A stretch of DNA of 64,000 nucleotides from NCBI RefSeq assembly GCF_041008525.1, contig NZ_JBFLUG010000023.1:1-64000 (forward strand), written 5' to 3'. A program made the position numbers and the translations under genes. The stretch comes from Parafrankia sp041008525 (GTDB lineage Bacteria; Actinomycetota; Actinomycetes; Frankiales; Frankiaceae). The notes under the pieces are model-generated. The model saw only the letters and a list, made by a program, of their open reading frames with translations. It was not told where the DNA came from and did not search any database. This document shows positions 42,387-50,787 of the stretch, piece by piece; within the stretch, counting starts at the first letter, position 1, and each line of letters begins with the position of its first letter.

Positions 42387-42692
42387 TCAGTCGGTGGCGC
42401 CGCGCACGAATCTCCGCAACCGCTCGTAGCCGACCAGGAAACCCTGCTCGTCGACGTCGAGCCGGTAGGTGGCGAGCACGCTGGTTGTCGACGGGATGCG
42501 TTCCAGCTCAGTGAGATCCACCAGCAACGACCAGCCCGCGTCCGTCCGGCGTGCCCCGGTGACCCGTTCGGGAGCCTGGCCCACCAGATCCCCGAACTCC
42601 GCGAGTGAGCGACTGAGCAGGGCGCTGAGTCCGTCGTGTCCGCTCATCTGGCGCGTCCGCACGCCGTTGTCCGCGGAGTCGTCGCGTGGCAT
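42387..42692 (-). CDS. gvpO: gas vesicle protein GvpO
   Basis: 101 residues. The GvpO pattern: PERVTGARRTDAGWSLLVDL, TELERIPSTTSVLATYRLDV, GYERLRRFVRG. GvpO is required for vesicle production and is proposed to act in assembly or expression. It is the first gene of the cluster and divergent from the ferritin-like genes. The ATG at 42692 is chosen; a GTG at 42701 is in frame. GGTGGG lies 5 bases upstream of the ATG. Confidence 0.92.
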   Translation of the reverse strand: MPRDDSADNGVRTRQMSGHDGLSALLSRSLAEFGDLVGQAPERVTGARRTDAGWSLLVDLTELERIPSTTSVLATYRLDVDEQGFLVGYERLRRFVRGATD

Positions 42693-43117
42693 GACACCCA
42701 CCGGGGTGATATGTCGGCCGTCCCGGGCTCATGGCGGCGGGCCGACGACAATGTGGCGCCCTCCCCCTGCCCGACCAAACCTGCCGCAAACCCGCCGTCC
42801 GGCCTGCGCAGAGCCGCCGCCCGGCCGCCGCCCGCCCCGGGACGGTCGGTGTTTGGCGGCGTCTGGCGACGGAACGAGTCAGAGGGTGGGGAGCAGAAAC
42901 CCCACAGCATCAGCGAGCAGTCGGCCGTGCACGGAGGTTCTGCGCGGAGGCCTCATGGCATGTTTCCGTGCGGGCGTGTCCCACGCGAGGCCGGAGCACT
43001 GTGACGTCATCAGCTGATCGTGATGTCCCCAGCGCACATGGCTGGCGAGGGACCGCGACGCCAGCTGACCCGCTCAGGCCGCAGGCCGCACAATCAGTGG
43101 ACCGGGGAGCCGGACTT
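42693..43117. other. 425-base divergent region between gvpO and ferritin-like genes
   Basis: No gene is convincing. It must hold the promoters of the nine-gene gas-vesicle operon (minus) and of the ferritin-like pair (plus). I find no clear consensus promoter; a candidate for a sigma-B-like site was looked for and not found. Confidence 0.5.
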
Positions 43118-44332
43118 ATGAGCTTTGATCCTCTGCACGAGAAGGGCATCGCCCTCGACGACCAGGTGCGCAACTGGTCGGAACTGAACGTCGCACCCTA
43201 CGACCGCAACGAGGTCGACCCCTACACCCGGTGCCGGGTGATCGCGATGAACGGCATCGAGGTCGAGAGCATTCTGTTCAGCCACCAGTTCAACCGGCAC
43301 ACCGACGTGTCGGAGGTCAAGGAGGTCCTGGCCGAGAGCAGGGCCCTCGAGCAACAACAGCAGAAGGTCGTCAACTGGCTCATACCCGGCGACGAATCGA
43401 CGTTGGAAGTCACCCTCGGATACGAACAGGTGGCCGTCGACCTGACGGCCTGGCTCGCCCGCAGTGAGCCGGACCCGTATCTGAAGCAGACCTATGACTT
43501 CGGCCTGGTCGAGGATTTCGACCACCTGTACCGGTACGCCAACCTCTACGAGCTCCTGGAGGGCAGGACCGCCGAGGGGATCGTGCAGCAGCTCACCGAG
43601 GTGATGCCGGGCCGCCCGACCGCCAACGAGCACCGGCACCCGCGGGACAACATCCGCCGGCACCTCGACGCGCACACCACCGATCCGCGCAGCCGCCTGC
43701 ACGCCATCACCATCACCGCGGCCGAGCAGCAGACCATGAACTTCTACATGAACATCGGCAACAGATACATGGAGCCGCTGGCGCGGTCGCTCTACGCGGA
43801 GATCGCGATGGTCGAGGAGGAGCACGTCACCCAGTACGAGTCGATGCTCGACCCGGCCGAGAGCTGGTTCGAGCAGCTCGTCCAGCATGAGTACAACGAG
43901 TGCTACATGTACTACTCCTTTGCCGCCCAGGAGCCGGACCGGCGCATCCGGGACATCTGGGAGCTGCACCTGGCGATGGAGATCGGGCAGCTTCAGGCGG
44001 CGACCGAGCTGCTGAAGCGGTACGACGGCCGGGAGCCCGAGGAGATCCTGCCCACGGCGCTGCCGGAGCCCGTCCGGTTCGAGCCCAACAAAGAGTACGT
44101 GCGGGACATCCTCGCGGACCAGGTTGACCTGACGAGCCTCGGAACGGGCTATGTCATGGACTCCCACCGCCGGTTCCAGGAGCGCCAGGCGAAGGTCAAC
44201 GCGGGTGGGGTGCCCAGCGAGCAGGTCATCGACGACCACCGGCAGCGGTTCGGCACGGACTACCGGCTGGAGACCGAGGGCCCGCACCCGGTGGAGCGGC
44301 TGCGGGCCGAGTCGTACGCACGTTCGACCTGA
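43118..44332 (+). CDS. ferritin-like fold protein
   Basis: 404 residues, mostly helical. Repeated metal-site-like motifs appear: EIAMVEEEHVTQYESMLDPA (EEEH), VQHEYNECYMYYSFAAQEPD and LAMEIGQLQAATELLKRYDG, which suggests a di-iron ferritin-like four-helix core in the middle (about residues 205-300). The N-terminal third (ALEQQQQKVVNWLIPGDES, LGYEQVAVDLTAWLARSEPD) is less familiar. Exact function unknown. GGGGAG lies 10 bases before the ATG. It is followed in 11 bases by a second helical protein. Confidence 0.65.
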   Translation: MSFDPLHEKGIALDDQVRNWSELNVAPYDRNEVDPYTRCRVIAMNGIEVESILFSHQFNRHTDVSEVKEVLAESRALEQQQQKVVNWLIPGDESTLEVTLGYEQVAVDLTAWLARSEPDPYLKQTYDFGLVEDFDHLYRYANLYELLEGRTAEGIVQQLTEVMPGRPTANEHRHPRDNIRRHLDAHTTDPRSRLHAITITAAEQQTMNFYMNIGNRYMEPLARSLYAEIAMVEEEHVTQYESMLDPAESWFEQLVQHEYNECYMYYSFAAQEPDRRIRDIWELHLAMEIGQLQAATELLKRYDGREPEEILPTALPEPVRFEPNKEYVRDILADQVDLTSLGTGYVMDSHRRFQERQAKVNAGGVPSEQVIDDHRQRFGTDYRLETEGPHPVERLRAESYARST

Positions 44333-44343
44333 CAGGAGTGAAA

Positions 44344-45051
44344 ATGCCAGTCACCGTGGTACGCCCCGAGACCGGAGCCGTCATCCGGCCCGGACCGATG
44401 GTCACCGTCTCCCCGCTGCGCGAGGTCGCCGAGGACGACTACGGCGACCTCGCCCGAGACACGGGCCTGCACGGGCCGTTTCTGGCCGATCAGCTCTCCG
44501 CGTTCGTCGCGCACGAGCGGAAGCGGGTCAGCCTGCTCCGCACCCTGCGGGCCCGTGCGGACAACCCCGGCCTGCGTTCCCGCTATGGCGAGCTCGAGAG
44601 CGAGACCTTCCAGGCGATCGGGATCTGGGAGCGGTTGATCGAGAGCCTCGGCGGGAACCCCCAGTACGCCAGTCCCGCCGGCCGCGCCGTCGAGGCCCTG
44701 GACACGAAGACGGTCGAGGCGCTCCTGCTGTCCGGCTCCGCTGATCCGGAGACCTTCGACCAGACCGGGCTACGGGCCTTCGCCGCGGCAGCGACGCAGT
44801 CCGGGCTGAACGTGCGGCTGCTCGCCGCCCTCGCCCGGGGCGCGGACAAGGGCACCTCCCGAGATCTGCTGGAGTCGGCGCTTCGGGAGCTGGAACCCAC
44901 GGCGCGTGGCCATGCCGACTGGGCGGGCGAGAAACTGGAGAAGATCGCAATCTCCCACGCGAAGCATCCCGCCGTCCGGAAGGTCGCGCAGGCTGCCGAA
45001 CGGATGACCGCGAAGGCACGGTCCGTCCTCGGCGGCGACCGGGACGGCTGA
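44344..45051 (+). CDS. helical protein, possibly ferritin-like
   Basis: 235 residues, almost all helix: FLADQLSAFVAHERKRVSLL, GELESETFQAIGIWERLIES and ESALRELEPTARGHADWAGE. His/Glu placements are reminiscent of ferritin-like DUF892-type proteins, but no complete di-iron motif can be proved by eye. AGGAG lies 5 bases before the ATG at 44344. Close spacing to the preceding ferritin-like gene implies co-transcription and a shared role, perhaps iron or oxidative stress; this is inference. Confidence 0.7.
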   Translation: MPVTVVRPETGAVIRPGPMVTVSPLREVAEDDYGDLARDTGLHGPFLADQLSAFVAHERKRVSLLRTLRARADNPGLRSRYGELESETFQAIGIWERLIESLGGNPQYASPAGRAVEALDTKTVEALLLSGSADPETFDQTGLRAFAAAATQSGLNVRLLAALARGADKGTSRDLLESALRELEPTARGHADWAGEKLEKIAISHAKHPAVRKVAQAAERMTAKARSVLGGDRDG

Positions 45052-45089
45052 CATCCACCCGATCTCCTCCCATCCGCTCCCACTGCTCG

Positions 45090-46049
45090 TCACACTGGCT
45101 GGCTCGCGTGGGGCTCTGCCGTGGTGATGGCGGCGTGATCCCCACCGCGGGCCGGCCGCAGTTCTCGGCCCGCGGAGGGCCCGACGGGGTTGGCCCGCAG
45201 GGAGCGGACCTCCGACCGGCGCAGTTCCACCCGCCCGGCGGTCTCGCGAACCTCGTACACCGGCTGCGGACGAGTCGCCGGGCCGTGGACGACGTCGCCC
45301 GAGGCCAGGTCGAACTGACTTCCGTGCCAGGGGCAGCGCACACAGCCGCCGGTGCGCTCGCCCTCGTGCAGCGGTGCGCCCCGGTGTGTGCAGCGGTCGC
45401 TGAGGGCGACGACCCGGCCGTCGACCCGGGTCAGCAGCACCGGCACCCCGTCGATCTCGACCTGCCGCAGGTCCGTGGTGACCTCGCCGGCCGCGAGGAC
45501 GTCCGTCCAGTCGGTGGGGCCGCGCTGGAACGCGGTGGTGTCCACCCCGACTCCGAGGGCATAGGCGAGGTGGCCGCCCAGCCAGCCACCGACACCGAGG
45601 GCGGTCGCTCCGGCGAGGCTGGCCGCCAGCCCGCTCCCGCCGCGGCGCCGCTGGCGCCACGACACCGCGTAGCTCGCGAGCCCGACGATGTTGGACGCGG
45701 CGTGGACGAGACCGACACGGCGCTCGGCGCCCGCGGTGTCGAGCCAGTCCGACCAGCCTGCCAGCGCGGCCGCGGGGGCTGTCAGGAGGCCGAGGCCGAT
45801 GAGCCGGCTGGCGGCGGGGCGAAGCTCCGCGCTGCCGGTGACGTCCAGCAGGGTCGCGCTCAGCAGCGTCCCGGCCGGTACGAGCACGGCCGCGGGGTGC
45901 AGGGGATGCCCGAGCTGCCGGCCGCTGAGGACGTCCCGCAGCTTCTCCGACCGGAGCGCCGACGCCCAGAACGCCGACACGCGCCCGGCGGCCGGGTCAA
46001 GCCTTTCCTCCCGCTCGATGCGATCGAGCAGCTTTTCGGATCCGCGCAT
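45090..46049 (-). CDS. DUF2231-Rieske membrane protein
   Basis: 319 residues. An N-terminal DUF2231-type membrane domain with about four helices (LGHPLHPAAVLVPAGTLLSA, LIGLGLLTAPAAALAGWSDW) is fused to a C-terminal Rieske [2Fe-2S] domain carrying CTHRGAPLHEG and CVRCPWHGSQFD. It should be an electron carrier at the membrane, partners unknown. A tail of about 25 residues follows. It ends 38 bases from the convergent helical gene; the ChaB-type gene lies 12 bases upstream on the same strand. Confidence 0.92.
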   Translation of the reverse strand: MRGSEKLLDRIEREERLDPAAGRVSAFWASALRSEKLRDVLSGRQLGHPLHPAAVLVPAGTLLSATLLDVTGSAELRPAASRLIGLGLLTAPAAALAGWSDWLDTAGAERRVGLVHAASNIVGLASYAVSWRQRRRGGSGLAASLAGATALGVGGWLGGHLAYALGVGVDTTAFQRGPTDWTDVLAAGEVTTDLRQVEIDGVPVLLTRVDGRVVALSDRCTHRGAPLHEGERTGGCVRCPWHGSQFDLASGDVVHGPATRPQPVYEVRETAGRVELRRSEVRSLRANPVGPSAGRELRPARGGDHAAITTAEPHASQPV

Positions 46050-46061
46050 GTCCGCCTCTTC

Positions 46062-46577
46062 TCACCTGGTGCGCGCTGCCGCGGTGGCCCGTCGGTTCGC
46101 CTTCTTGATGGCCTCGACGAGGTCGGCTTTCCTCATCGTCGAACGCCCCGCTATGTCGAGATCGCGGGCGACCTCCCGCAGGTGCGTCACGGAGGCGTTG
46201 GCGTCGACGCCCTCCGCCGTCCGGGACGGATTGCGCAGCGACTGCGGTGCCCGCTTCGCGGCCTGCGCGTCGGAAGGTCCGGCCTTGGCCTTCGGTTCCC
46301 AGTGGTCGCCCGTCTTCTCATGGGTGTGCTTGAGGGAGGCGAACGCGGCCCGGTGTGCCCGTGCGCCCTCCCCGTAGGTCTCGACGGCCGAATCGTGGGT
46401 CTTCTTCCAGGTGCGCACGGCCTTGTCGCCCGAACGAGCCACCGTCGAGGGGACGTCGGAGCGGGCTTGTTCCGCCTGCCGCCGCCTGTCCTGCTTCCTG
46501 CCTGTGTCCTGCGTCCTGTCCTGCGTCCTGTCGCCCTGCTTCCCGGCCCTGCTGTCCTGCCTCCTGGTAGCCATCAC
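46062..46577 (-). CDS. ChaB-like / Rho_N domain protein
   Basis: 171 residues. After a basic disordered start comes a ChaB-type segment (DVPSTVARSGDKAVRTWKKT, HDSAVETYGEGARAHRAAFA) and, at the C-terminus, a Rho N-terminal/SAP-like nucleic-acid-binding helix pair (VTHLREVARDLDIAGRSTMR, KADLVEAIKKANRR). Such proteins bind nucleic acid and are common near stress genes; function unknown. Consecutive ATGs at 46577 and 46574. It is 12 bases upstream of the DUF2231-Rieske gene, probably co-transcribed. Confidence 0.8.
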   Translation of the reverse strand: MMATRRQDSRAGKQGDRTQDRTQDTGRKQDRRRQAEQARSDVPSTVARSGDKAVRTWKKTHDSAVETYGEGARAHRAAFASLKHTHEKTGDHWEPKAKAGPSDAQAAKRAPQSLRNPSRTAEGVDANASVTHLREVARDLDIAGRSTMRKADLVEAIKKANRRATAAARTR

Positions 46578-46760
46578 TCGCTCGCTCTCCGCGGTTCAAC
46601 CGGTCCCCCCGCCTGACGTCCGGGGTCTTCCCGGGGCTCTGGGGACGAACCCCGGTTCCGCCGGGCCCGTCGGAGGTGTTTTGGTCCGGGCCGCCGGGGG
46701 AGAGCGCTCGGGAGCACCGGTACGCCGCCCGTCCGCCGGAGTGTGAAAGGACCCCGCCCC

Positions 46761-48548
46761 ATGAGCCAGACCGTCGGTGACCACGTCCTCGCCCGTCTTC
46801 GTGAGTGGGGGGTCGAGCAGGTCTTCGGCTATCCGGGGGACGGCATCAACGGACTGCTGGCCGCCTGGGGGCGGGCTGACAACCAGCCGCGGTTCGTGCA
46901 GACCCGCCATGAGGAGATGGCGGCGCTGGCCGCGGTCGGGTACGCGAAGTTCTCCGGACGGGTCGGGGTGTGCACCGCGACGTCGGGCCCGGGGGCGATC
47001 CACCTCCTCAACGGCCTCTACGACGCCAAGCTGGACCACGTTCCGGTGGTCGCGATCGTCGGCCAGACGGACCGCTCGGCGATCGGCGGCTCCTACCAGC
47101 AGGAGGTGGACCTGCTCAGCCTGTTCAAGGACGTCGCCAGCGACTACGTGCAGATGGTGACCGTTCCCGAGCAGCTGCCGAACGTGCTGGACCGGGCGTT
47201 CCGGGTGGCGATGGCGGAGCACGCCCCCACCTGTGTGATCATTCCGGCGGACGTCCAGGAGCTCCGGTACACCGGGCCGTCGCACGAGTTCAAGATGGTC
47301 CCGTCCAGCCTGGGCGTCCGCTGGCCGGCGGTGTCCCCGGACGACAACGGGGTGCGTGCGGCGGCGGAGGTGCTGAACGCCGGCAGGCGGGTCGCGATTC
47401 TGGCCGGGCAGGGCGCCCGGGGCGCGCGGGCGGAGCTGACGCAGGTCGCGGACCTGCTGGGCGCCGGGGTCGCGAAGGCACTGCTGGGCAAGGACGTCCT
47501 GGCTGACGATCTGCCCTACGTCACCGGGGCGATCGGCCTGCTGGGCACCCGGCCGAGCTACGAGCTGATGCGGGACTGCGACACGTTGCTCACGGTCGGG
47601 TCGAACTTCCCCTACACCCAGTTCCTGCCCGAGCTGGACCAGGCGCGCGCCGTGCAGATCGACATCGACGCGAAGTACATCGGGATGCGGTACCCGTACG
47701 AGGTCAATCTGGTCGGGGACGCCGCCGCCACCCTGCGCGCGCTCATTCCCCTCCTCCAGCGCAAGGAGGACCGGAGCTGGCGGAAGACGATCGAGAGCAA
47801 TGTCGCCCGGTGGTGGGAGACGGTCGAGCGGGAGGCATTCGTCGAGGGAAAGCCCATCAACCCGATGCGGCTGTTCTGGGAGGCGTCGTCGCGGCTGCCG
47901 GACAACGCGATCATCGCCGCGGACTCCGGTTCGGCCGCCAACTGGTATGCGCGTGACCTGCGGTTCCGTGGCGAGATGCGGGGTTCTCTGTCAGGCACCC
48001 TGGCGACGATGGGCCCAGGTGTGCCCTACGGCCTCGGGGCGAAGTACGCGCATCCCGACCGACCGGTCATCATCTTCGAGGGTGATGGGGCGATGCAGAT
48101 GAACGGAATGTCCGAGCTGCTCACCATCGCCCGTTACTGGCGGGAGTGGCCGGACCCGCGGTTCGTGATCGCCGTCCTGCACAACAACGACCTGAACCAG
48201 GTGACCTGGGAGATGCGTGCCATGCAGGGCGCACCGAAGTTCACCGAGTCGCAGGCGCTGCCCGACGTGTCCTACGCCGACTTCGCCCGCTCGGTGGGGC
48301 TCGACGGGATCGCCGTCGACGAGCCCGGGCAGATCGGGGGCGCCTGGGAGCGCGCCCTGTCGGCCGGGCGGCCGGTGGTGCTGGACGTCCGCACCGATCC
48401 GGACTTCCCCCCGATTCCGCCGCACGCCACGTTCGAGCAGGTGCGGGACGCCGCCGCGGCCCTGCTCAAGGGGGACGAGAACCGCTGGGGCGTGCTCTCC
48501 GCCGGGCTGCGGACCAAGGCTCAGGAGCTGCTGACCCGCCGCGGCTGA
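46761..48548 (+). CDS. ThDP-dependent enzyme (pyruvate oxidase/acetolactate synthase-like)
   Basis: 595 residues. ThDP family features: the activating Glu in TRHEEMAALAAVGYAKFSGR, the middle domain with SYELMRDCDTLLTVGSNFPY, and the ThDP-binding GDGAMQMNGMSELLTIARYW with NN in HNNDLNQV. It most resembles PoxB/acetolactate-synthase-like enzymes acting on 2-oxo acids; FAD use is possible but not provable by eye. AAAGGA lies 10 bases before the ATG. Its 3' end overlaps the convergent LuxR gene by 28 bases. Confidence 0.92.
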   Translation: MSQTVGDHVLARLREWGVEQVFGYPGDGINGLLAAWGRADNQPRFVQTRHEEMAALAAVGYAKFSGRVGVCTATSGPGAIHLLNGLYDAKLDHVPVVAIVGQTDRSAIGGSYQQEVDLLSLFKDVASDYVQMVTVPEQLPNVLDRAFRVAMAEHAPTCVIIPADVQELRYTGPSHEFKMVPSSLGVRWPAVSPDDNGVRAAAEVLNAGRRVAILAGQGARGARAELTQVADLLGAGVAKALLGKDVLADDLPYVTGAIGLLGTRPSYELMRDCDTLLTVGSNFPYTQFLPELDQARAVQIDIDAKYIGMRYPYEVNLVGDAAATLRALIPLLQRKEDRSWRKTIESNVARWWETVEREAFVEGKPINPMRLFWEASSRLPDNAIIAADSGSAANWYARDLRFRGEMRGSLSGTLATMGPGVPYGLGAKYAHPDRPVIIFEGDGAMQMNGMSELLTIARYWREWPDPRFVIAVLHNNDLNQVTWEMRAMQGAPKFTESQALPDVSYADFARSVGLDGIAVDEPGQIGGAWERALSAGRPVVLDVRTDPDFPPIPPHATFEQVRDAAAALLKGDENRWGVLSAGLRTKAQELLTRRG

Positions 48549-49360
48549 CCCGAGGGTTCGGCCTGACGCATCATCGCGACCACGGCGGCCCGGCTCTGCA
48601 GGCCGAGCTTGCGGTAGATCTGCTCGAGATGCTTGTGGATGGTGCGCGGGCTGACTCCCAGGGCACGGGCGATCTCCCGATCGCCGACCCCGTCGACGAG
48701 GCGGGCCGCCACCTCGCGCTCCCGCGGGGTCAGCCCCGGCAGCCGGCTGGCCGCCTCGTCCGACGCCGAGGCGTGGCGCTGGGCGTCGCGCAGCGCGGTG
48801 GTCAGCCGGGTGAGCCGCTCGCGGTGCGCGACGGCCTGGCAGACCAGGGGCGAGACGAGATCGAGCAGCTCCCGGGCCCGGCCGGGGAACCCGCGCCGGG
48901 AGCGGTTGAAGACGAGCAGCGTGCCCTGGTCACGACCCACCGTCACGATGTTCATCAGCTGGTCGTGGGTCTGGCGCGGTCGGTAGAAGTCGGCGTAGAT
49001 CGGCAGGTTGCGCAGGGCGCGGAAGTCCAGGAGGTCTGTCAGCGCCACCGAGTTGCCGGTGGGCAGCCGGCGCTCCCGGTGGGCGACGAACGCCGGGTGC
49101 TGCCCGAGGACCGCGGCGAAGGCGGCCGACTCACTGAGATCGGTGCTCGCCGGCTCCACGACGGTCGCCAGCAGGCGCCGCTCGGCGTGGTCAACCCGGC
49201 AGTAGGACGCCGAATCGCAGCCGATCATGGCCGCCAGCCGCCCCAGGACCGGCGCCGGCATCTCGCCGCCCGCCCCGCCACCGTCCAAGGTGTCGTCGTG
49301 GAGAACGCGTACCAGGTCCAGGATATCCCGCAGGTCCTTCTTGGTGGCTTCCGCCGGCAT
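48521..49360 (-). CDS. LuxR-family transcriptional regulator
   Basis: 279 residues. A GAF-like sensor region (PAPVLGRLAAMIGCDSASYC, LVFNRSRRGFPGRAR) is followed by a LuxR helix-turn-helix at about 205-260 (LTPREREVAARLVDGVGDRE, LGVSPRTIHKHLEQIYRKLG). The signal is unknown. AGGAGG lies 7 bases before the ATG at 49360. It overlaps the convergent ThDP gene by 28 bases and diverges from a secreted protein gene. Confidence 0.9.
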   Translation of the reverse strand: MPAEATKKDLRDILDLVRVLHDDTLDGGGAGGEMPAPVLGRLAAMIGCDSASYCRVDHAERRLLATVVEPASTDLSESAAFAAVLGQHPAFVAHRERRLPTGNSVALTDLLDFRALRNLPIYADFYRPRQTHDQLMNIVTVGRDQGTLLVFNRSRRGFPGRARELLDLVSPLVCQAVAHRERLTRLTTALRDAQRHASASDEAASRLPGLTPREREVAARLVDGVGDREIARALGVSPRTIHKHLEQIYRKLGLQSRAAVVAMMRQAEPSGQPRRVSSS

Positions 49361-49609
49361 ATCCGAACCTCCTCCTGCGCCCGCGAGCGCATACGCCTCC
49401 TTGCGTAAACCTTCCACGCGCGGCTAATCTGAGGAAGCGGTTGTCCGGCAGCCGACAGAATGCTTCACGGTCCGCGCCGGGGGGTCGGCGCCTACGCAGA
49501 AGTACGTATTTTCCGAGGTGCCGAGGAACTGGTTCCTTGAGGTCGACACATTCAAGCGGCCACGATCCGACGGATACGGCGTGGCCACCTTCGAAAGAGG
49601 TCGTCCGAG

Positions 49610-50083
49610 ATGTCTCGTTCCATCGCCACCCGCTCCCGTCTGTTCGTCGTCGCGGCCGCCCTCGCGGCCACCGGGGCCCTGGGGGGGACGGCACTCGCCG
49701 CCGGGGCCCTGACGGACGGAGCCGCCCAGGCGGACAACTCCGCGGAGTCGGCGCCGCGGACGTCGAGCGCGCCGGCGGTCGCGGCGCTGCCCGTCGACGC
49801 CCCCCGCTTCGCCGTGATCGACGCGAACGGTCAGGTCGTCCGCGGCAGCGCCGGCGTCACCGCCGGTCTCACCGCCGCCCAGAACGTCGAGGTGCTGTTC
49901 GACCGGGACATCAGAGGCTGCGCCTACACGGCGAGCATCGGTGGGAAGGCGAACGACGTGCCGCCGCCCGGGTTCATCACCGTGTCGCAGCGGGCGGGGA
50001 AGACCAACGGTGTCTTCGTCGCGATGCGCAACAGCGACCTCACCAAGGCCGTACTGCCCTTCCACCTGACCGTCACCTGCTGA
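49610..50083 (+). CDS. small secreted protein
   Basis: 157 residues. A signal peptide (RSRLFVVAAALAATGALGGT, cleavage near LAAG) is followed by a Ser/Ala linker and a beta-rich domain with two cysteines (IRGCAYTASIG and a terminal TVTC) that could form a disulfide. No family is recognised. It is divergent from the LuxR-type regulator across 249 bases, which makes it a possible target. Confidence 0.72.
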   Translation: MSRSIATRSRLFVVAAALAATGALGGTALAAGALTDGAAQADNSAESAPRTSSAPAVAALPVDAPRFAVIDANGQVVRGSAGVTAGLTAAQNVEVLFDRDIRGCAYTASIGGKANDVPPPGFITVSQRAGKTNGVFVAMRNSDLTKAVLPFHLTVTC

Positions 50084-50186
50084 CGGACGACCGTCACCCG
50101 CTGACGGGCGCCGCCGTAGCCCGGCCACACCGGGCAGCCCGGCCACACCGGGCGGCCGCCGAACCACGGTTCGGCGGCCGCCCGTC

Positions 50187-50723
50187 TCAGTCGATCGCGG
50201 TCGCCAGCGGCCGGATGGCGACCGGAACCGCGACCCACAGGACGACGAACATCACCAGGGTGACCACACCGGCGACCACGCCGGCCGTGAAGCCCTTGGT
50301 CACGTCGAAGATGAGCACCACGACGCCGGAGACAGCCACCGCGAACAGGGCCAGGCCCGCCTGGGCCAGCCGGTTCGCCACCACGACCAGATTCTCCTTC
50401 TCCTTCTTCCGGAACATGGCGCGATGCATGCTGACCGGCGTCACCAGCAGGCCCATGGCGGAGATGGCCAGCCCCACCACCCCGAGATAGAGCCACTCCT
50501 GGCCCGAACTCAGCGTGGAGAACCTGTTCTGGAACGGCAGCGCGAGGAGGAATGCCGAGAGCAGCTGCACACCGGTCTGCGCGACCCGCAGTTCCTGGAG
50601 AATCTCCGCCCAGTTGCGGTTGAGACGCTCCTGCGGTGTCTCGCCCGTCCCGGGGCCGCGGTTCTCGTCATCGGCCTGCTGGTGGCAGTCCGGTTCAGCG
50701 GGTTTTTCCCCAACCTCTGTCAT
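50187..50723 (-). CDS. DUF6328-like membrane protein
   Basis: 178 residues. A hydrophilic N-terminus and ELRVAQTGVQLLSAFLLALP start a four-helix membrane protein: LYLGVVGLAISAMGLLVTPV, LAQAGLALFAVAVSGVVVLI and VVAGVVTLVMFVVLWVAVPV. The pattern RVAQTGVQLLSAFLL is typical of DUF6328; function unknown. Same strand as, and 64 bases downstream of, the YihY-type gene. Confidence 0.78.
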   Translation of the reverse strand: MTEVGEKPAEPDCHQQADDENRGPGTGETPQERLNRNWAEILQELRVAQTGVQLLSAFLLALPFQNRFSTLSSGQEWLYLGVVGLAISAMGLLVTPVSMHRAMFRKKEKENLVVVANRLAQAGLALFAVAVSGVVVLIFDVTKGFTAGVVAGVVTLVMFVVLWVAVPVAIRPLATAID

Positions 50724-50787
50724 GATCGTCCAATTACCCAGTTCGGGCGAGTTGATACCGGTCGGGTGCCAGGAAGGAACGTGGTGG

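Noticed and set aside
42693..43117. Sigma-B-like promoter for the gas-vesicle operon
   Set aside because: I looked for GTTT and GGGTA-like elements at proper spacing and found none convincing.
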